The notes under the pieces: generated by a model
Databases searched by the model: none
Told to the model about the DNA's origin: nothing
The model's input: the letters and a program-made list of their open reading frames with translations, nothing else
Shown: positions 1 through 10,223 of the stretch, in pieces
How the letters are laid out: each line of letters opens with the position of its first letter
Position numbering within the stretch: the first letter of the stretch is position 1
Program-made: the position numbers and the translations under genes
Source of the DNA: Ilyonectria destructans
Lineage: Eukaryota > Ascomycota > Sordariomycetes > Hypocreales > Nectriaceae
Length of the DNA: 64,000 bases
Reading direction: 5' to 3'
Assembly: GCA_020740775.1 (NCBI GenBank)
Contig: JAHEWK010000013.1
Coordinates: 124,001-188,000, forward strand

Positions 1-71
1 TCAAGCCATGTCTTGACAATGGCCGCTCCAATGTTGCCGACTCCGACGATGGTGATGTCTGTCTTGGGCAT
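1..71 (-). CDS. Rossmann-fold NAD(P)-binding protein, N-terminal fragment
   Basis: Only the first 23 codons are inside the window; the gene continues leftward beyond base 1. The ATG (reverse complement of 69-71) opens a reading frame starting MPKTDITIVGVGNIGAAIVK, a beta-strand followed by a glycine-rich GxGNIG loop that is typical of NAD(P)-binding Rossmann domains. The family cannot be fixed from so little; a 6-phosphogluconate-dehydrogenase-like or F420-type NADP oxidoreductase N-terminus is plausible. It is transcribed away from the NmrA-like gene at 886, so the roughly 800 bp between them would be a divergent promoter region. The start was chosen because the Rossmann strand begins six residues after this Met, as is usual. 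Confidence 0.55.
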   Translation of the reverse strand, partial: MPKTDITIVGVGNIGAAIVKTWL

Positions 72-885
72 ATTGACGATATATACAGTGCAGGAAATAT
101 CGCAGAGGAGTGGGTGAAGTTAGTTTTAGATAACGAATTGATGTGATCAAAGTATAAAACCCAGGTTGGATAGTTTCACTGTCGTATTTAAACCTCGACT
201 CGTGCGATACTACAAGGTGCAACAGCCATATTGAGGCGCGCACTTACAACCTCACACACAGCCTCGCACTTGTGGTTATCCCGTCGGCCGCATCTATGGA
301 GCAAAAATGAACCTCTTCACATGTCAAAAGCCCATATTATTGGGTTTGCTTATCAATCTCATCCAGGCCAAGCCATCAAACAGCTTGTTCCCCTGTAAAG
401 TGACTGCTTCGGATCTGGAATTCCGACATGCACTTGCCCACGGAATTCCAACTACAGCACTAAAGACGGGTCCCGCGGATTCCACTGAATAAGGTGCTTA
501 CCAAAAACGTGCCGCTCTGCAGGTTATTTTAAGATACGCGTTCGAATTGGGCTTGGCGCTCGTATTGTTTCTAGTCTCGACTTTGGATTTGAAGCTGCTT
601 GGTCCGTCTGCTCGTCCGTTTTTCGTCCGTTTTTCATCCGTTTTTTGTCCGTTTACGCCCCGAGCGGACAGCTGGGCAGATTACTCTCCGAAAGACATCC
701 CGAGTTGAGATCCTTCGTTAACAACAGGTAAATAAGACAGGTATCCAAGTCTTGCCCTCACTTCCCGGCCATTCCTTTAATAATGGACGTCTTCTCCGTG
801 ATAACGTACCATTCATAAACTCACTCATCTCACAATAATCAGCAACAACACCACTTTCAACTTCTTTAACACATAAGCAACCATC
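72..885. other. Divergent intergenic region
   Basis: About 0.8 kb between two divergently oriented genes. It contains a 61-codon ORF at 307-492 (+) whose first 21 residues look hydrophobic, like a signal peptide, but the rest matches nothing I recognise and it may be chance. A phased CCG repeat lies at 604-651. Confidence 0.5.
604..651. repeat. Helically phased TCCGT repeat in promoter
   Basis: The trinucleotide CCG occurs at 604, 616, 627, 638 and 649, each in the context TCCGT and mostly followed by a T-run. Spacing is 12, 11, 11 and 11 bp, close to one helical turn. It lies about 235-280 bp upstream of the NmrA-like ATG. CCG/CGG is the half-site recognised by Zn2Cys6 regulators; a regulatory role is inference, and a simple slippage repeat is the alternative. 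Confidence 0.5.
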
Positions 886-1794
886 ATGAAGGTTGCAATC
901 GTCGGCACCGGAGCCGTTGCGAGATACTTAGTCGACGAGCTTCTTTCGCAGAAGCACGACGTCGTCGCCATCAGCCGATCTCGCAAGGCTTGGTTGGATG
1001 ATCTCGGTATCAAACAGCATGAGGCGCAGTACACAGTTGCGAAGATCGTACCCGCACTCGAAGGCTGTGACGCGGTCGTTTGCGCCGTGAGCTCATCTGC
1101 TCCCGAGCTGGTTCAGATCCATGAGTCCCTCCTCGAGGCATGCAAGTCAACGCCTTGCAAGCGATTCATCCCCTCAGTTTGGGTCGGCAATTTCGAGAAT
1201 GTTCCCGATCAACCATATTACGGCGCCGACAGAATTCAGAAGATCTACGATATGCTTGCGGGTCAACAGATGATTGAGTGGACACTACTCAGCGTGGGCT
1301 GGTTGATCGACTATGTCGTTCCGGCTAGCCAACGCTACTTGCCTGATGATGATGTGTTCTGGGTGCAGAATGCAAAGGAGAAAATATTCAAGCTCTACGG
1401 AAGTGGAACACAGGCCATCAGCTGTACGGCTACACGCGATGCCGCCTGCGCTGTTGTTCGGCTTTTAGAGACAGGCTCTAAATGGGAGCCCTTCACCTAC
1501 ATTTCTGGCGAGCAGCTCAGGTGGATTGATCTATGGAATATCATCAAAGAATATCATCCTGAGTATAGCCTGGCTACCAAATCCTTGACTGAAAGTATAA
1601 AGCAGCTAGTAGAGTCAAAGGATGAGATGACTACTTTGGTAGCGGTCTTTGACGTGATGGGTCACAGTGAAGCCTTGTGCTATCCACAAGAGCGGGTGGA
1701 TAGGCATAGAGAGGTTTACTTTCGTGGAGTCAAGTTCAGGAGTGTGAAAGAGCTGATTAAGGATGCAAGGGCGAATCCGGGGAGGGTGGTATAG
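886..1794 (+). CDS. NmrA-like / isoflavone-reductase-like NAD(P)-binding protein
   Basis: A single-exon 302-residue protein, the usual length for NmrA-like or isoflavone-reductase-like members of the atypical short-chain dehydrogenase superfamily. Residues 1-12 (MKVAIVGTGAVA) form the glycine-rich dinucleotide-binding loop, and SRSRKAW at about 32-38 is suitably placed for NADP phosphate contact. The middle has the family pattern of a strand ending in KRFIPSVW followed by a substrate-binding C-terminal half. Such proteins are soluble oxidoreductases of phenolic or other small-molecule metabolism, or redox-sensing repressors such as NmrA; sequence alone does not say which. The start is clear: the Rossmann strand begins at residue 2 and an in-frame upstream Met is absent. 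The gene appears intact although the transposon graveyard begins only about 0.7 kb downstream. Confidence 0.85.
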   Translation: MKVAIVGTGAVARYLVDELLSQKHDVVAISRSRKAWLDDLGIKQHEAQYTVAKIVPALEGCDAVVCAVSSSAPELVQIHESLLEACKSTPCKRFIPSVWVGNFENVPDQPYYGADRIQKIYDMLAGQQMIEWTLLSVGWLIDYVVPASQRYLPDDDVFWVQNAKEKIFKLYGSGTQAISCTATRDAACAVVRLLETGSKWEPFTYISGEQLRWIDLWNIIKEYHPEYSLATKSLTESIKQLVESKDEMTTLVAVFDVMGHSEALCYPQERVDRHREVYFRGVKFRSVKELIKDARANPGRVV

Positions 1795-2520
1795 GATTAG
1801 CATGGTGTCATAGTATGACAGAACTAAAGCTTCTACAATTGGACTACTTCCGTACGGGAGTAATATTCCAGTAACTGAATGTCACTCGATCCATTGTGTA
1901 AACGACTATTGATTACGTAGTTCTCCGGGACCTTCAGGAGTGTTATAATCGGCAAATATCTGCAAGTGGCAGGCGGATGCAGTAACTCTCGACCCAAGGG
2001 CAAAAACGATAGGATTGTTGCCTTTAAAGCCATAGAAGTGATGCTTCAACGAGTAGTGGTCCTAGGATCGTGACCACAGTGGCAACCTCTTGTCGAAACC
2101 GTGCAAGAGACTGCTCAACCACAGCAAATACCTATTCGGGAGCTATCGTTATCTTGCACAAAAGCACGACTGACTGGCTGAAGGGACGGCCGCGTTTGAG
2201 TGCGAAGTATTCTCTAGAATGGCTGAAGCTCTCTCTGGTCGGATTTGAACTTTTATGTGTATCAAGAGGCACGACCTGAGAAGCATCTCTTTGATTAGAA
2301 CATACATTAGCCCCTAGAGAGACTCGCCTGTTCTCGGGTTCTCTCTCGTGGTCGTAAAGCCACACGACGATAAGCAGCCATCATCCCGAGTATGAACGTT
2401 CGGCATCAATTGAAGTTATAAGCTAGTCCTCTCAAATCCATTTCATATATTCCCAATGCCTTCCACTATCGCTAGAGTGTGGCTCTGTTCGCCAGAAAAA
2501 CGGAATCTATATTATTTCCT
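1795..2520. other. Intergenic region before the AT-rich block
   Basis: Normal-composition DNA with only short overlapping ORFs and no family resemblance. Composition drops sharply to AT-rich after about 2520. Confidence 0.5.
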
Positions 2521-3117
2521 ATAATTTCATACTATATATTCCATCCTAAAGCACAACAAGCTAAAATGTGATGCGGTATAGAAAAGTCCTAACCTAAATA
2601 TACTGTCTTAGATAATCTATAAGAACTTAAGGTAAGGGGTATATATTGCTAGTAAAGATCCAGTCTAAGTTAATACTAATATTAATATCTACTGGCTCTA
2701 TTGGGGCAAGAAATCCAGGCTGCAGCAGTTGCAGCAGCAATATATTCTAGTAATCTTATCCCCTATTACAACTTTCGTCAATTAACGACTATTGTGATAG
2801 TGCTGACTGACGCACTGGAGTTTAATAACAGCAGGGCTAGCCTGACATACTAGCTACTACTTTAAGGAACTGCCCCTTCCAAGTCATTGAAAGGGCATGA
2901 TTTTTCCTATTATGGTCCTCTGTCAGATTGGTTGAGTGGTACGAAGGATCTGATGGGTAGGAGGTCAAATATAACGGTAAGACAGTACACTCAGGTATCA
3001 AGAGGCAATGCAGTACTTCAACTGGTATATCTTGATAAGGTATGAGTTAAGGTGTCTTCTTGATTGATGTCCCTTTTAACTCTTTAAGAGATGGAAGCTA
3101 CCTTATATAGGTTGGTG

Positions 3118-3190
3118 TGTAAGGGATTTAAGGTCTTTAGGGGAAAACTGGGGAAATTGAAGCTTTCCACATTTTTTTTTGGGAAGGAGC
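3118..3190 (+). repeat. Dispersed repeat fragment, copy 1 (LTR-like end)
   Basis: Begins TGTAAGGGATTTAAGGTC and runs to a T-run followed by GGGAAGGA. A second copy in the same orientation lies at 30077-30142, 27 kb away, with about five substitutions and a length difference in the T-run. Both begin with TGT, which suits an LTR end, but no matching 3' end was found. This copy sits inside the AT-rich block and the other in normal DNA. Confidence 0.65.
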
Positions 3191-3579
3191 CTACAGCCGG
3201 CTGTCTCCTTTGGGATATCCCGCCTTAGCTAGAGCTATTAGCTCGGCCGGATGAGTCGGTCTTGTGGTCTTCTAAGGAGGATTTTGGGTTATCAGAATGA
3301 TCCGTCTGCAACCATTATTAGCTACTATCCGCAGATTGTTTAATTGATGGTATTTTTGGCCTATTTATGCGACATTCCTTTATGAATTATTTGATTAAAT
3401 GATATCTATTGTGGTATTCCTACAGTTACGGGCAAAAGTCTCCGAACAGCCCTGCACACCCACCACTACTATATTTAATACAGCTAACTTCGAAATGCAG
3501 CAATAAATTCAATTAAAATACAAAACATAACGAAATTAGTATATTAGATAGCCTTAAGACTAGTATTTAATATTTTGTA

Positions 3580-4760
3580 TACTAACCTCTTGCCCGGATA
3601 ACAGCCTGTAAGTAGCGCGGCAGAGACTCAATTAGCTTCAAAATCTACTTCTAGTCTAAGACTGCCTATATATCTTGTATGCATCTTACTAACTCTACTC
3701 TATCTGCCTTATTATCTTTTAGGTGTATTATATAAGGGTGCCTTAAGTGTAATTTCGCCTTAAGTATCCTCTAAATATACTTAATTAGGTTTAAGTCTGG
3801 AGAGAAAAAAGGCTACTTAATATACTTAAGCCTATAGGATATTATCTAACTTTAAGTGCTTCTAGCTATATAAATATATATATTATTCTGCTGAAATTTT
3901 CAAGAGCTATTAAAATAAGGAAGAAGCTCTTCCTTAAGTATAAGCTGATATAATTAAGCTGAAAATCCGCCTCTATAAGCCTCTAAATCTCTAATTATCT
4001 TAATAATAGAAGTCCGGTGTAATTTCCAAATTGCTGCCTAAAATATAAGGGAAAATAGCACTTTTATATATACCTTCTAATTAATAAGTTCCGGATTATA
4101 TCTTTCCTTAGAATACTAAAAGTACTAGATATTAGAGTTACTTAATTAAGACTATATAGAAGTCTTATTGGAAAATATAATTTTAATAAGTATTAGCTTA
4201 TCTTAAGGTAAAATTTCAATATAGTATACCTCTATTAATTCTTCTACCCTTAGCAGCTAAATATATATAAAATAAAGCCTAGTCTTTAATATATCTTTTA
4301 TAATATTTAGCCTGTTTAAAGCTCTCTATTTATATACCTAATACTTCTAAATAGTATAGTAGATTATACAGATATTTATCTAGCTGCTAGACTTAAATTT
4401 AAAGGTATCTTAAGTAATATCTCAGTCTTTTTTAGCTAATTAAATAATATATTATATCTCTACTTATATAAGCTTATTAGGCCAGCTGGATTTTTTATTA
4501 TTCTTAATAGTATACTAAGCGGTAAAGTAATACTATATATATTATACTGATAACTAGATAGTATTAAATTAATATACTACCTTCTGCAGACTTAGGCTAT
4601 TATCTAACTTAATAAGAATAGCTATTCTAACTTCAAGAGAAAACTTATAATTATATTGGCAATTAGCGCTTATTTCAGTCCTAAAATAACATTCTAAGGA
4701 TATCTTAACTAGATGTTATAATAGTTAGAAAGAAAAGGGAGTTAGGAGATACAATTGCAT
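3580..4760 (-). pseudogene. Tc1/mariner DDE transposase, RIP-inactivated
   Basis: Reverse-strand translation of about 3580-3805 gives a recognisable DDE_3 C-terminus: FFSPDLN then KYI (family: SPDLNPIE.IW), then a helical stretch, then LIESLPRYLQAVIRARG just before the C-terminal YTKY. Several family Trp or Gln positions are now stops, including the Trp expected after KYI and after ARG. The upstream limit is approximate because the N-terminal half is too mutated to read confidently. The enzyme class carries out cut-and-paste transposition into TA sites; this copy cannot encode a working protein. Confidence 0.7.
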
Positions 4761-4766
4761 TTTAAT

Positions 4767-5318
4767 TGTTAAAAACTGTAAATATATAACTTTATAACTA
4801 CTTTACAGTTTAAGCTTTAAGCATTAAGCTTTAAAATATAGCTTATAAATTCTAATAAAAATCTTATAATTATATACTAAAATACAGTATATTATCGATA
4901 TTTATACTGTATGACTAATCAGCCCGAATCGGCTTATTAATCTATCCGCGCTTTAAAATCAATTGATTTTAAAGTATACACTATTTGGAATTAATATTAC
5001 TCAATAAGGAAAGTATCTATAAGGACAAATACGATACTATAAGAAAGCTGAAATTTAGGGCTTTCTAATAGTATACCTATTGTTCTAATACAATAGCTAG
5101 ATTTTAAGTAAATTGTCTATAAAAAGGCTAAGACCCTCTAGGTAATTTCAAACTTATAATATATAAGTATCACTATATTATACACTATTAATATACTATC
5201 TTATACTATTTTATACTATTACCTCTTATCTTACTACACTCTTTACTATTATATTCTTTATTAGAATATTTCTTTTATAATAATATTACTTTATTCTACT
5301 GCCTTATAACCTCCAATA
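4767..5318 (+). repeat. Solo LTR, family B copy 1
   Basis: A 552-bp LTR beginning TGTTAAAA and ending CTCCAATA (RIP form of CTCTAACA), so the ends are imperfect inverted repeats TGTTA/TAACA. It is flanked by a perfect 5-bp duplication TTAAT (4762-4766 and 5319-5323), the mark of an integrated LTR element reduced to one LTR by recombination. It lies inside the Tc1/mariner element. It shares most of its sequence with copies at 7873 and 23779. Confidence 0.85.
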
Positions 5319-7319
5319 TTAATATATAAAGTGGGACTGTATAGAGACTTTTAGCCTGCAACTATATTATTTTATCTCTTTTATATATTTCTATTATCTT
5401 TAATCTTAGCTTTTTAGGCTATTAAAGATATATTGCTATAATAGCTTCCACTTGCCTTTAGAGTGGGCTGTTAGGTCTTTTAGCCTCTCTGTAGCTTATT
5501 TCCTCTATATACTGTATAGATAGTATCTGTATTTCTAAGGGCTGGAGATAATATCTCAGCAGCTATAGAAATAAGTGCCTATAGCAGTTATTAGAGTTTA
5601 TAAAGTAATTTCCGTATTAATTTACATTAAGTACTGCCAGTATAAAAAAGCTGCTGTTATATTCCGGTAATAACACTTAGGAACTGGTTATTAGTAGTAT
5701 AATGCAGTTCCAGCTTAACTAACTAAAATTCCTCGCTATATTATAAGATTTATAGAATCTAAAGTAACTAAGTTTAAGTGGTGTTACTAAGAAGGAAATT
5801 GAGATTCCTTAACAGCTTGGTATTCTTAGTAAGCTTACTTATATCTACCTTAAGGAGTTTATTTCTATAAGACTTAAGTTATTAGAGCCTTTAATAAGCA
5901 GTTCTATAGAGAGCTTACAGTCTCTCTATATTGCTAGCCTGCTCCAGTTCGGTAGCAGAATAGACCTAGGGATACCTAATATACCTCAGCTTAAATACCT
6001 TTAGCTAGAAGAATATAGCAGATTCTACTCTCTTAAACTTAAAATTATAAGAAGGTATATTTATAATAAGTATCTAGCCTAATAATATACAGTTTATTAT
6101 TACTGCTAAAACACTATATTAATAATAACTTTAGCTTAGTAATATATAGCTTATCTCTAATAGCCTTTAGGGCAGTTAAAACAGTTAAATTAATATAATC
6201 TAAAGAGACCTAAAGACTGTAAGTATTAGTAGCACTATAGATTCTAACTTAAAGTTAGAATTAAAGTGAATTTTCTATTTTTATACTTATTATATAAAGA
6301 AGGCTTCTTAATAGAGTCTTAAAACTCTATATAAATTCAAAATACACCAGTAAAAATAGAGGTAACTTATACCTCTATTAAAAATATTAATTTAAGAGTT
6401 AATTAATATTAAAGGGGTAAAAAAGAAAGAAAACTATATTATTATAAGTATTAAAGTTTATATTATATCTGTAATATATTTTAAATATAGAGAATAAAAA
6501 TAATAAGTGTAAATATTAAACTATTTATTTAATAGATATTAAAGTAAAATCTAGCTAATAGAGTTATAATTAGATAAAAGTTAGAATTTAAAGAGAATAG
6601 CTATAGTAAGAAAAGTTAAAAAAGCCAGTATTTTGTTTAAGATTATTTAGTATATATAGTAAGTAGGTATTTAAATAGATTAAAATTTAAATTAATAAAG
6701 AGAAAGATACTATAGTTATATATCTATATAAATACTATATATATAAAATAAATCTATTTATTTATATTCCAGAATTCCCTATTATTATTTATAAAATTTA
6801 TAAGTTTAAGTATATTACTAATAATATTTAAGGTTATTTATAGAGTAAGTATATATTAATTTTCAAAGAGAAAATTAAAAAAATTATTAAAGTAGTAAAT
6901 ATAATTCTAATAACCTTAATAATAATTCCCTTTATTTTAATATTAATAATATACCTAAAGTTACTACTATAGCCTTATTAACTCTAAATAATTTATAGAT
7001 ATAAAAATATAACTTTCTAACTTATTCAGTTTTATAGCTAGCCTTATTTAATAATTATAAGCTATATAGCTACTAAGAGATATTTAAAGCCTGAAAATAT
7101 ATTATATATACCTTTATAGAGGCAGACTTTAAGGCTTAATAAAAGAAGCTAAATAATATATATTCTCTTTAATATTATACCCTCAGTTATATCTTTAAAG
7201 AATATATAGCTTAATAGTATTAATAGACTAAGTATTTTATTAATAACTATTATAACTTTAGCTAGTAGGTTAATAGCCTAATAGAGACTATATAAAGATA
7301 TAAAGTTTATTATAGCTTA

Positions 7320-7400
7320 GGTTAAAACCAGGCAGTTATAACTAGCAGAACTATAATATACCCACTTTTTTATATAATATAAACCCTAAGACTTATCTAT
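7320..7400 (+). repeat. Transposon segment shared in inverse orientation with 41.5 kb
   Basis: The stretch around 7331-7378, including TATACCCACTTTTTTATATA, is the reverse complement, with a few transitions, of sequence near 41520-41572. The two AT-rich blocks therefore hold copies of one element family. The 41.5-kb copy lies next to a LINE RNase H remnant on the minus strand, so this plus-strand copy may be LINE-derived as well; I could not read a convincing protein domain here. Confidence 0.6.
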
Positions 7401-7872
7401 ATAAGTAAGCTAGAGTATTCAGCTTACTCTTCTATAGTAAGCTATAAGATTAACCTTACTCTTATTTAATAAGCCTATATAAAAACACACAGTATATAAG
7501 TATATTTATTTAGTACTTTTATAGAGATAGTCTTACTAGCTATTAATATACTTAGTTATATTAAATTTACTATTCTACTACTATCAGACTGTAATCTATA
7601 TTACTTACTATAATATTTTAATCTATTAGATTATATACTCTATACCTAAACCTACTCTATATTCTTAGGTTAAATCTAACTGTTATAAAGTTCTTTTTTA
7701 TTATTAAAACTAGTAATTTTTTATATCTCTATTAGGTCCTTAAGGTAATATAAAAGAAGAAAAAGTAAGATTATATTTAGTATACTATAGAGATAAATAT
7801 ATATATCTAACTTAAGTTTCTATACTATAAATAACTTTATAATATTAATATATAGATTTTCTATATTATAGT

Positions 7873-8427
7873 TGTTAAAGTCTATAAATATATAACTTTA
7901 TAACTTCTTTATGAGATTAAGTTTTAAGCTTTAAGCTTTAAAATATAGCTTAAAAATCCTATAAAAATTCTTATAAGAAGATACTAAAATACAGTATTAT
8001 TACTGATATTTATACTGTATGACTAATCAGCCCGAATCGGCTTATTAATCTATCCGCGCTTTGAAATCAGTTGATTTTAAAGTATATGCTATTTGGAATC
8101 AATATTACTCAATAAGGAAAGTACCCATAAGGACAAATGCAGTACCATAAGAAAGCTGGAATTTTAGGCTTTCCAATGGTATATATATTGTCTTAATACA
8201 ATAGCTGGATTTTAAGTAAATTGTCTATAAAAAGGCTGAGACCCTCTGGGTAATTCCAGACTTATTTTATATCATTATCAATATACAATATACTATTAAT
8301 ACACTATCTTATACTATCTTATACTATCTATCTCTTATCTTTATATACCCCTTAACCTTATATCCTTTATTAGGATATCTCTTTTATAATTATATTACTT
8401 TATTTCACTGCCTTATAACCTCTAACA
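7873..8427 (+). repeat. Solo LTR, family B copy 2
   Basis: A 555-bp LTR beginning TGTTAAAGTC and ending CTCTAACA, the least mutated ends of the family. It is flanked by a perfect duplication ATAGT (7868-7872 and 8428-8432), so it is an independent insertion later reduced to one LTR. Confidence 0.85.
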
Positions 8428-8840
8428 ATAGTTAACTTAATAGCTTATTAGATCTATCTTATAATAGCAGTATATTTTATACTTAAGAATCTATACTTAA
8501 AGCTTCTTTTAATATATACAGATAGATTTATATAGCAGTTTATACTTTTATATACCTATTATATTCTAAAGTAGCTTAAGGCTAAAGAAAGTATCTAAAA
8601 GGATAATATTTATCTATACTAATAGCTTAAGAAGCCTTAGTAGGAAAATATAGTATTTATATATAAAATATACTAATTTCTATCTACTAGAACTTTAAAA
8701 AGCTACTTTTTTAAATTAAAGATTTTTATATTACTTAAAATCTTTACAGCTAACTCCAATCTATAATAAATTAGAAAATTACTATTCTATTAAACTTTAG
8801 CTCTCTATATAGTAGTAAGATTATAAGATTATTAGTATCT

Positions 8841-8936
8841 TTATTAATATAGTTATTAATACAGTTATTAATACAGTTATTAATACAGTTATTAATACAG
8901 TTATTAATACAGTTATTAATACAGTTATTAATACTT
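8841..8936 (+). repeat. 12-bp tandem repeat, eight units
   Basis: Eight head-to-tail copies of TTATTAATACAG (first unit ATAG, last unit ACTT at its end), 96 bp in all. The unit is a multiple of three, so in a former coding frame it would have been a four-residue repeat. Units are nearly identical although the surrounding DNA is strongly mutated, which suggests expansion after RIP. Confidence 0.9.
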
Positions 8937-9699
8937 TTATTAACAGCTTTATCTGCTATAAAATAGAGCTAAAGCTAGAATAATATATACTGACTAAATC
9001 TAAATATCTATTAAACTCTTATATAAGCTGAAATTAAGATAAATACAGTTATATTACTAACTTTAATAGTATTATTAAGTTAATTATAAGCAGCTATAAA
9101 TACTAAGAGAAGAGAAATATAAAGTAGATATAAAAAGTAAACTTAGGCTAGCTTATAGCTTTTAGAATCTGTAATATTAATTTAATAATAGCCTTATTCT
9201 AACTATTTAGGCAGCTGTATAAAATAAGATTATAATTAGATTTTAAAATTTAAGTTAAGTAACTTTTTATATTATTTTTAATTTCCTCTTACTATTATAG
9301 AATTTTCAGTATATAAAGGGAAATATTAGAAAATAAAGAGGAAATTAGAATGTTTTATATAATAAGCTATATAAGTAGTGTAACTTTTTTAATTAGGAGA
9401 ATTACTATTTATATACAGATATAAATTCTTTTATTAAGGCTTTAACTTAATCTATATACCTTTTATATATATATATATAGATAATAGATACTTAATTTAT
9501 ACTTTAGGTAAAGATTTATTATTATTTAATAAGATAGATAACTTAAAAAACTTTATAAAAAGGTATAAATAATAAGAGTTAATCTTCTAAATTAACTTTT
9601 TAAGATACTATCTTAAGTATTTTATTATTATATACCTTAAAACTTAATACTGCTAATTATAGCTGTAAATATACTATAATTTATATATATAAATAGTAA

Positions 9700-10223
9700 T
9701 ATAACAGGCAATTAAAACTGCTTAAGCTAGCTAGTTACTAGTAGGAGTACCTAAGAAGGGTCCAGATAAAATTAAAAGGGAAGATTAAAGACAGTATAGA
9801 GAGAGATATCAATTTTCACTTCTTTAGAGATTCTTTCTAGAAATTAAAGAGGCCATAAGAACTTAAGATAGCTAGAAAGTCTATTAAATTATTACCTTTA
9901 TTTTTAAGAGATTTATTTAAGTCTATTTTAACTATTACTACTTTCCTTATTTAACCTCTATTTTTAATACCCCTTAGATATCAGGCTGCTATAGACTCTA
10001 TTAAAGCCTTACCAGCGGAATTTCTAGCGACTGACTTAAGATTCTATCTAATAAGATACTTCCCTATTAGGAGATATAAGCCTTAAATCCATCCGACCTT
10101 ATATATATAGTTTAATACAGCTTCAGGCTGACTATCTAAGATGCCTATATAATAATCTTCTATATATCTCCCCTAGGGTAAATTAATAAGTTGGGTATTA
10201 TTCTTATCCCTTTCTGCTGCTAA
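9700..10223 (+). repeat. 5' LTR of the gypsy element (family A)
   Basis: 524 bp, starting TATAACAGGCAATT (TG changed to TA) and ending TTTCTGCTGCTAA. It aligns along its whole length with 22149-22674 and 25209-25732. The flank AGTAA immediately 5' matches the flank after the 3' LTR. Confidence 0.85.

Larger units (their letters stand above)
3421..5366 (-). mobile_element. Tc1/mariner DNA transposon, RIP-mutated, interrupted by a solo LTR
   Basis: The left end (3421-3452) begins TACAGTTACGGGCAAAAG and the right end (5333-5366) is its inverted complement with RIP-type changes, ending TTAGCCTGCAACTATA; TA is the expected target dinucleotide. Between them a minus-strand transposase frame is readable, with the family signature SPDLNxIxYI near its C-terminal third. 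A 552-bp LTR with a perfect TTAAT duplication is inserted at 4767-5318, close to the transposase N-terminal side. Removing that LTR and one duplication leaves about 1.39 kb, near the short end of the usual range for this family. The nesting shows the DNA transposon was there before the LTR element. Confidence 0.75.

Noticed and set aside
2230..2260. tRNA-like T-loop (reverse complement of GGATTTGAAC)
   Set aside because: The flanking bases do not form the T-stem and no acceptor or anticodon arm can be folded around it.
4660..4766. Right end of the Tc1/mariner element placed before the LTR
   Set aside because: No inverted repeat is present there; the matching end lies at 5333-5366, beyond the inserted LTR.
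8841..8936. Possible CRISPR-like array
   Set aside because: Units are contiguous with no spacers and the host is a fungus; it is a simple tandem repeat.
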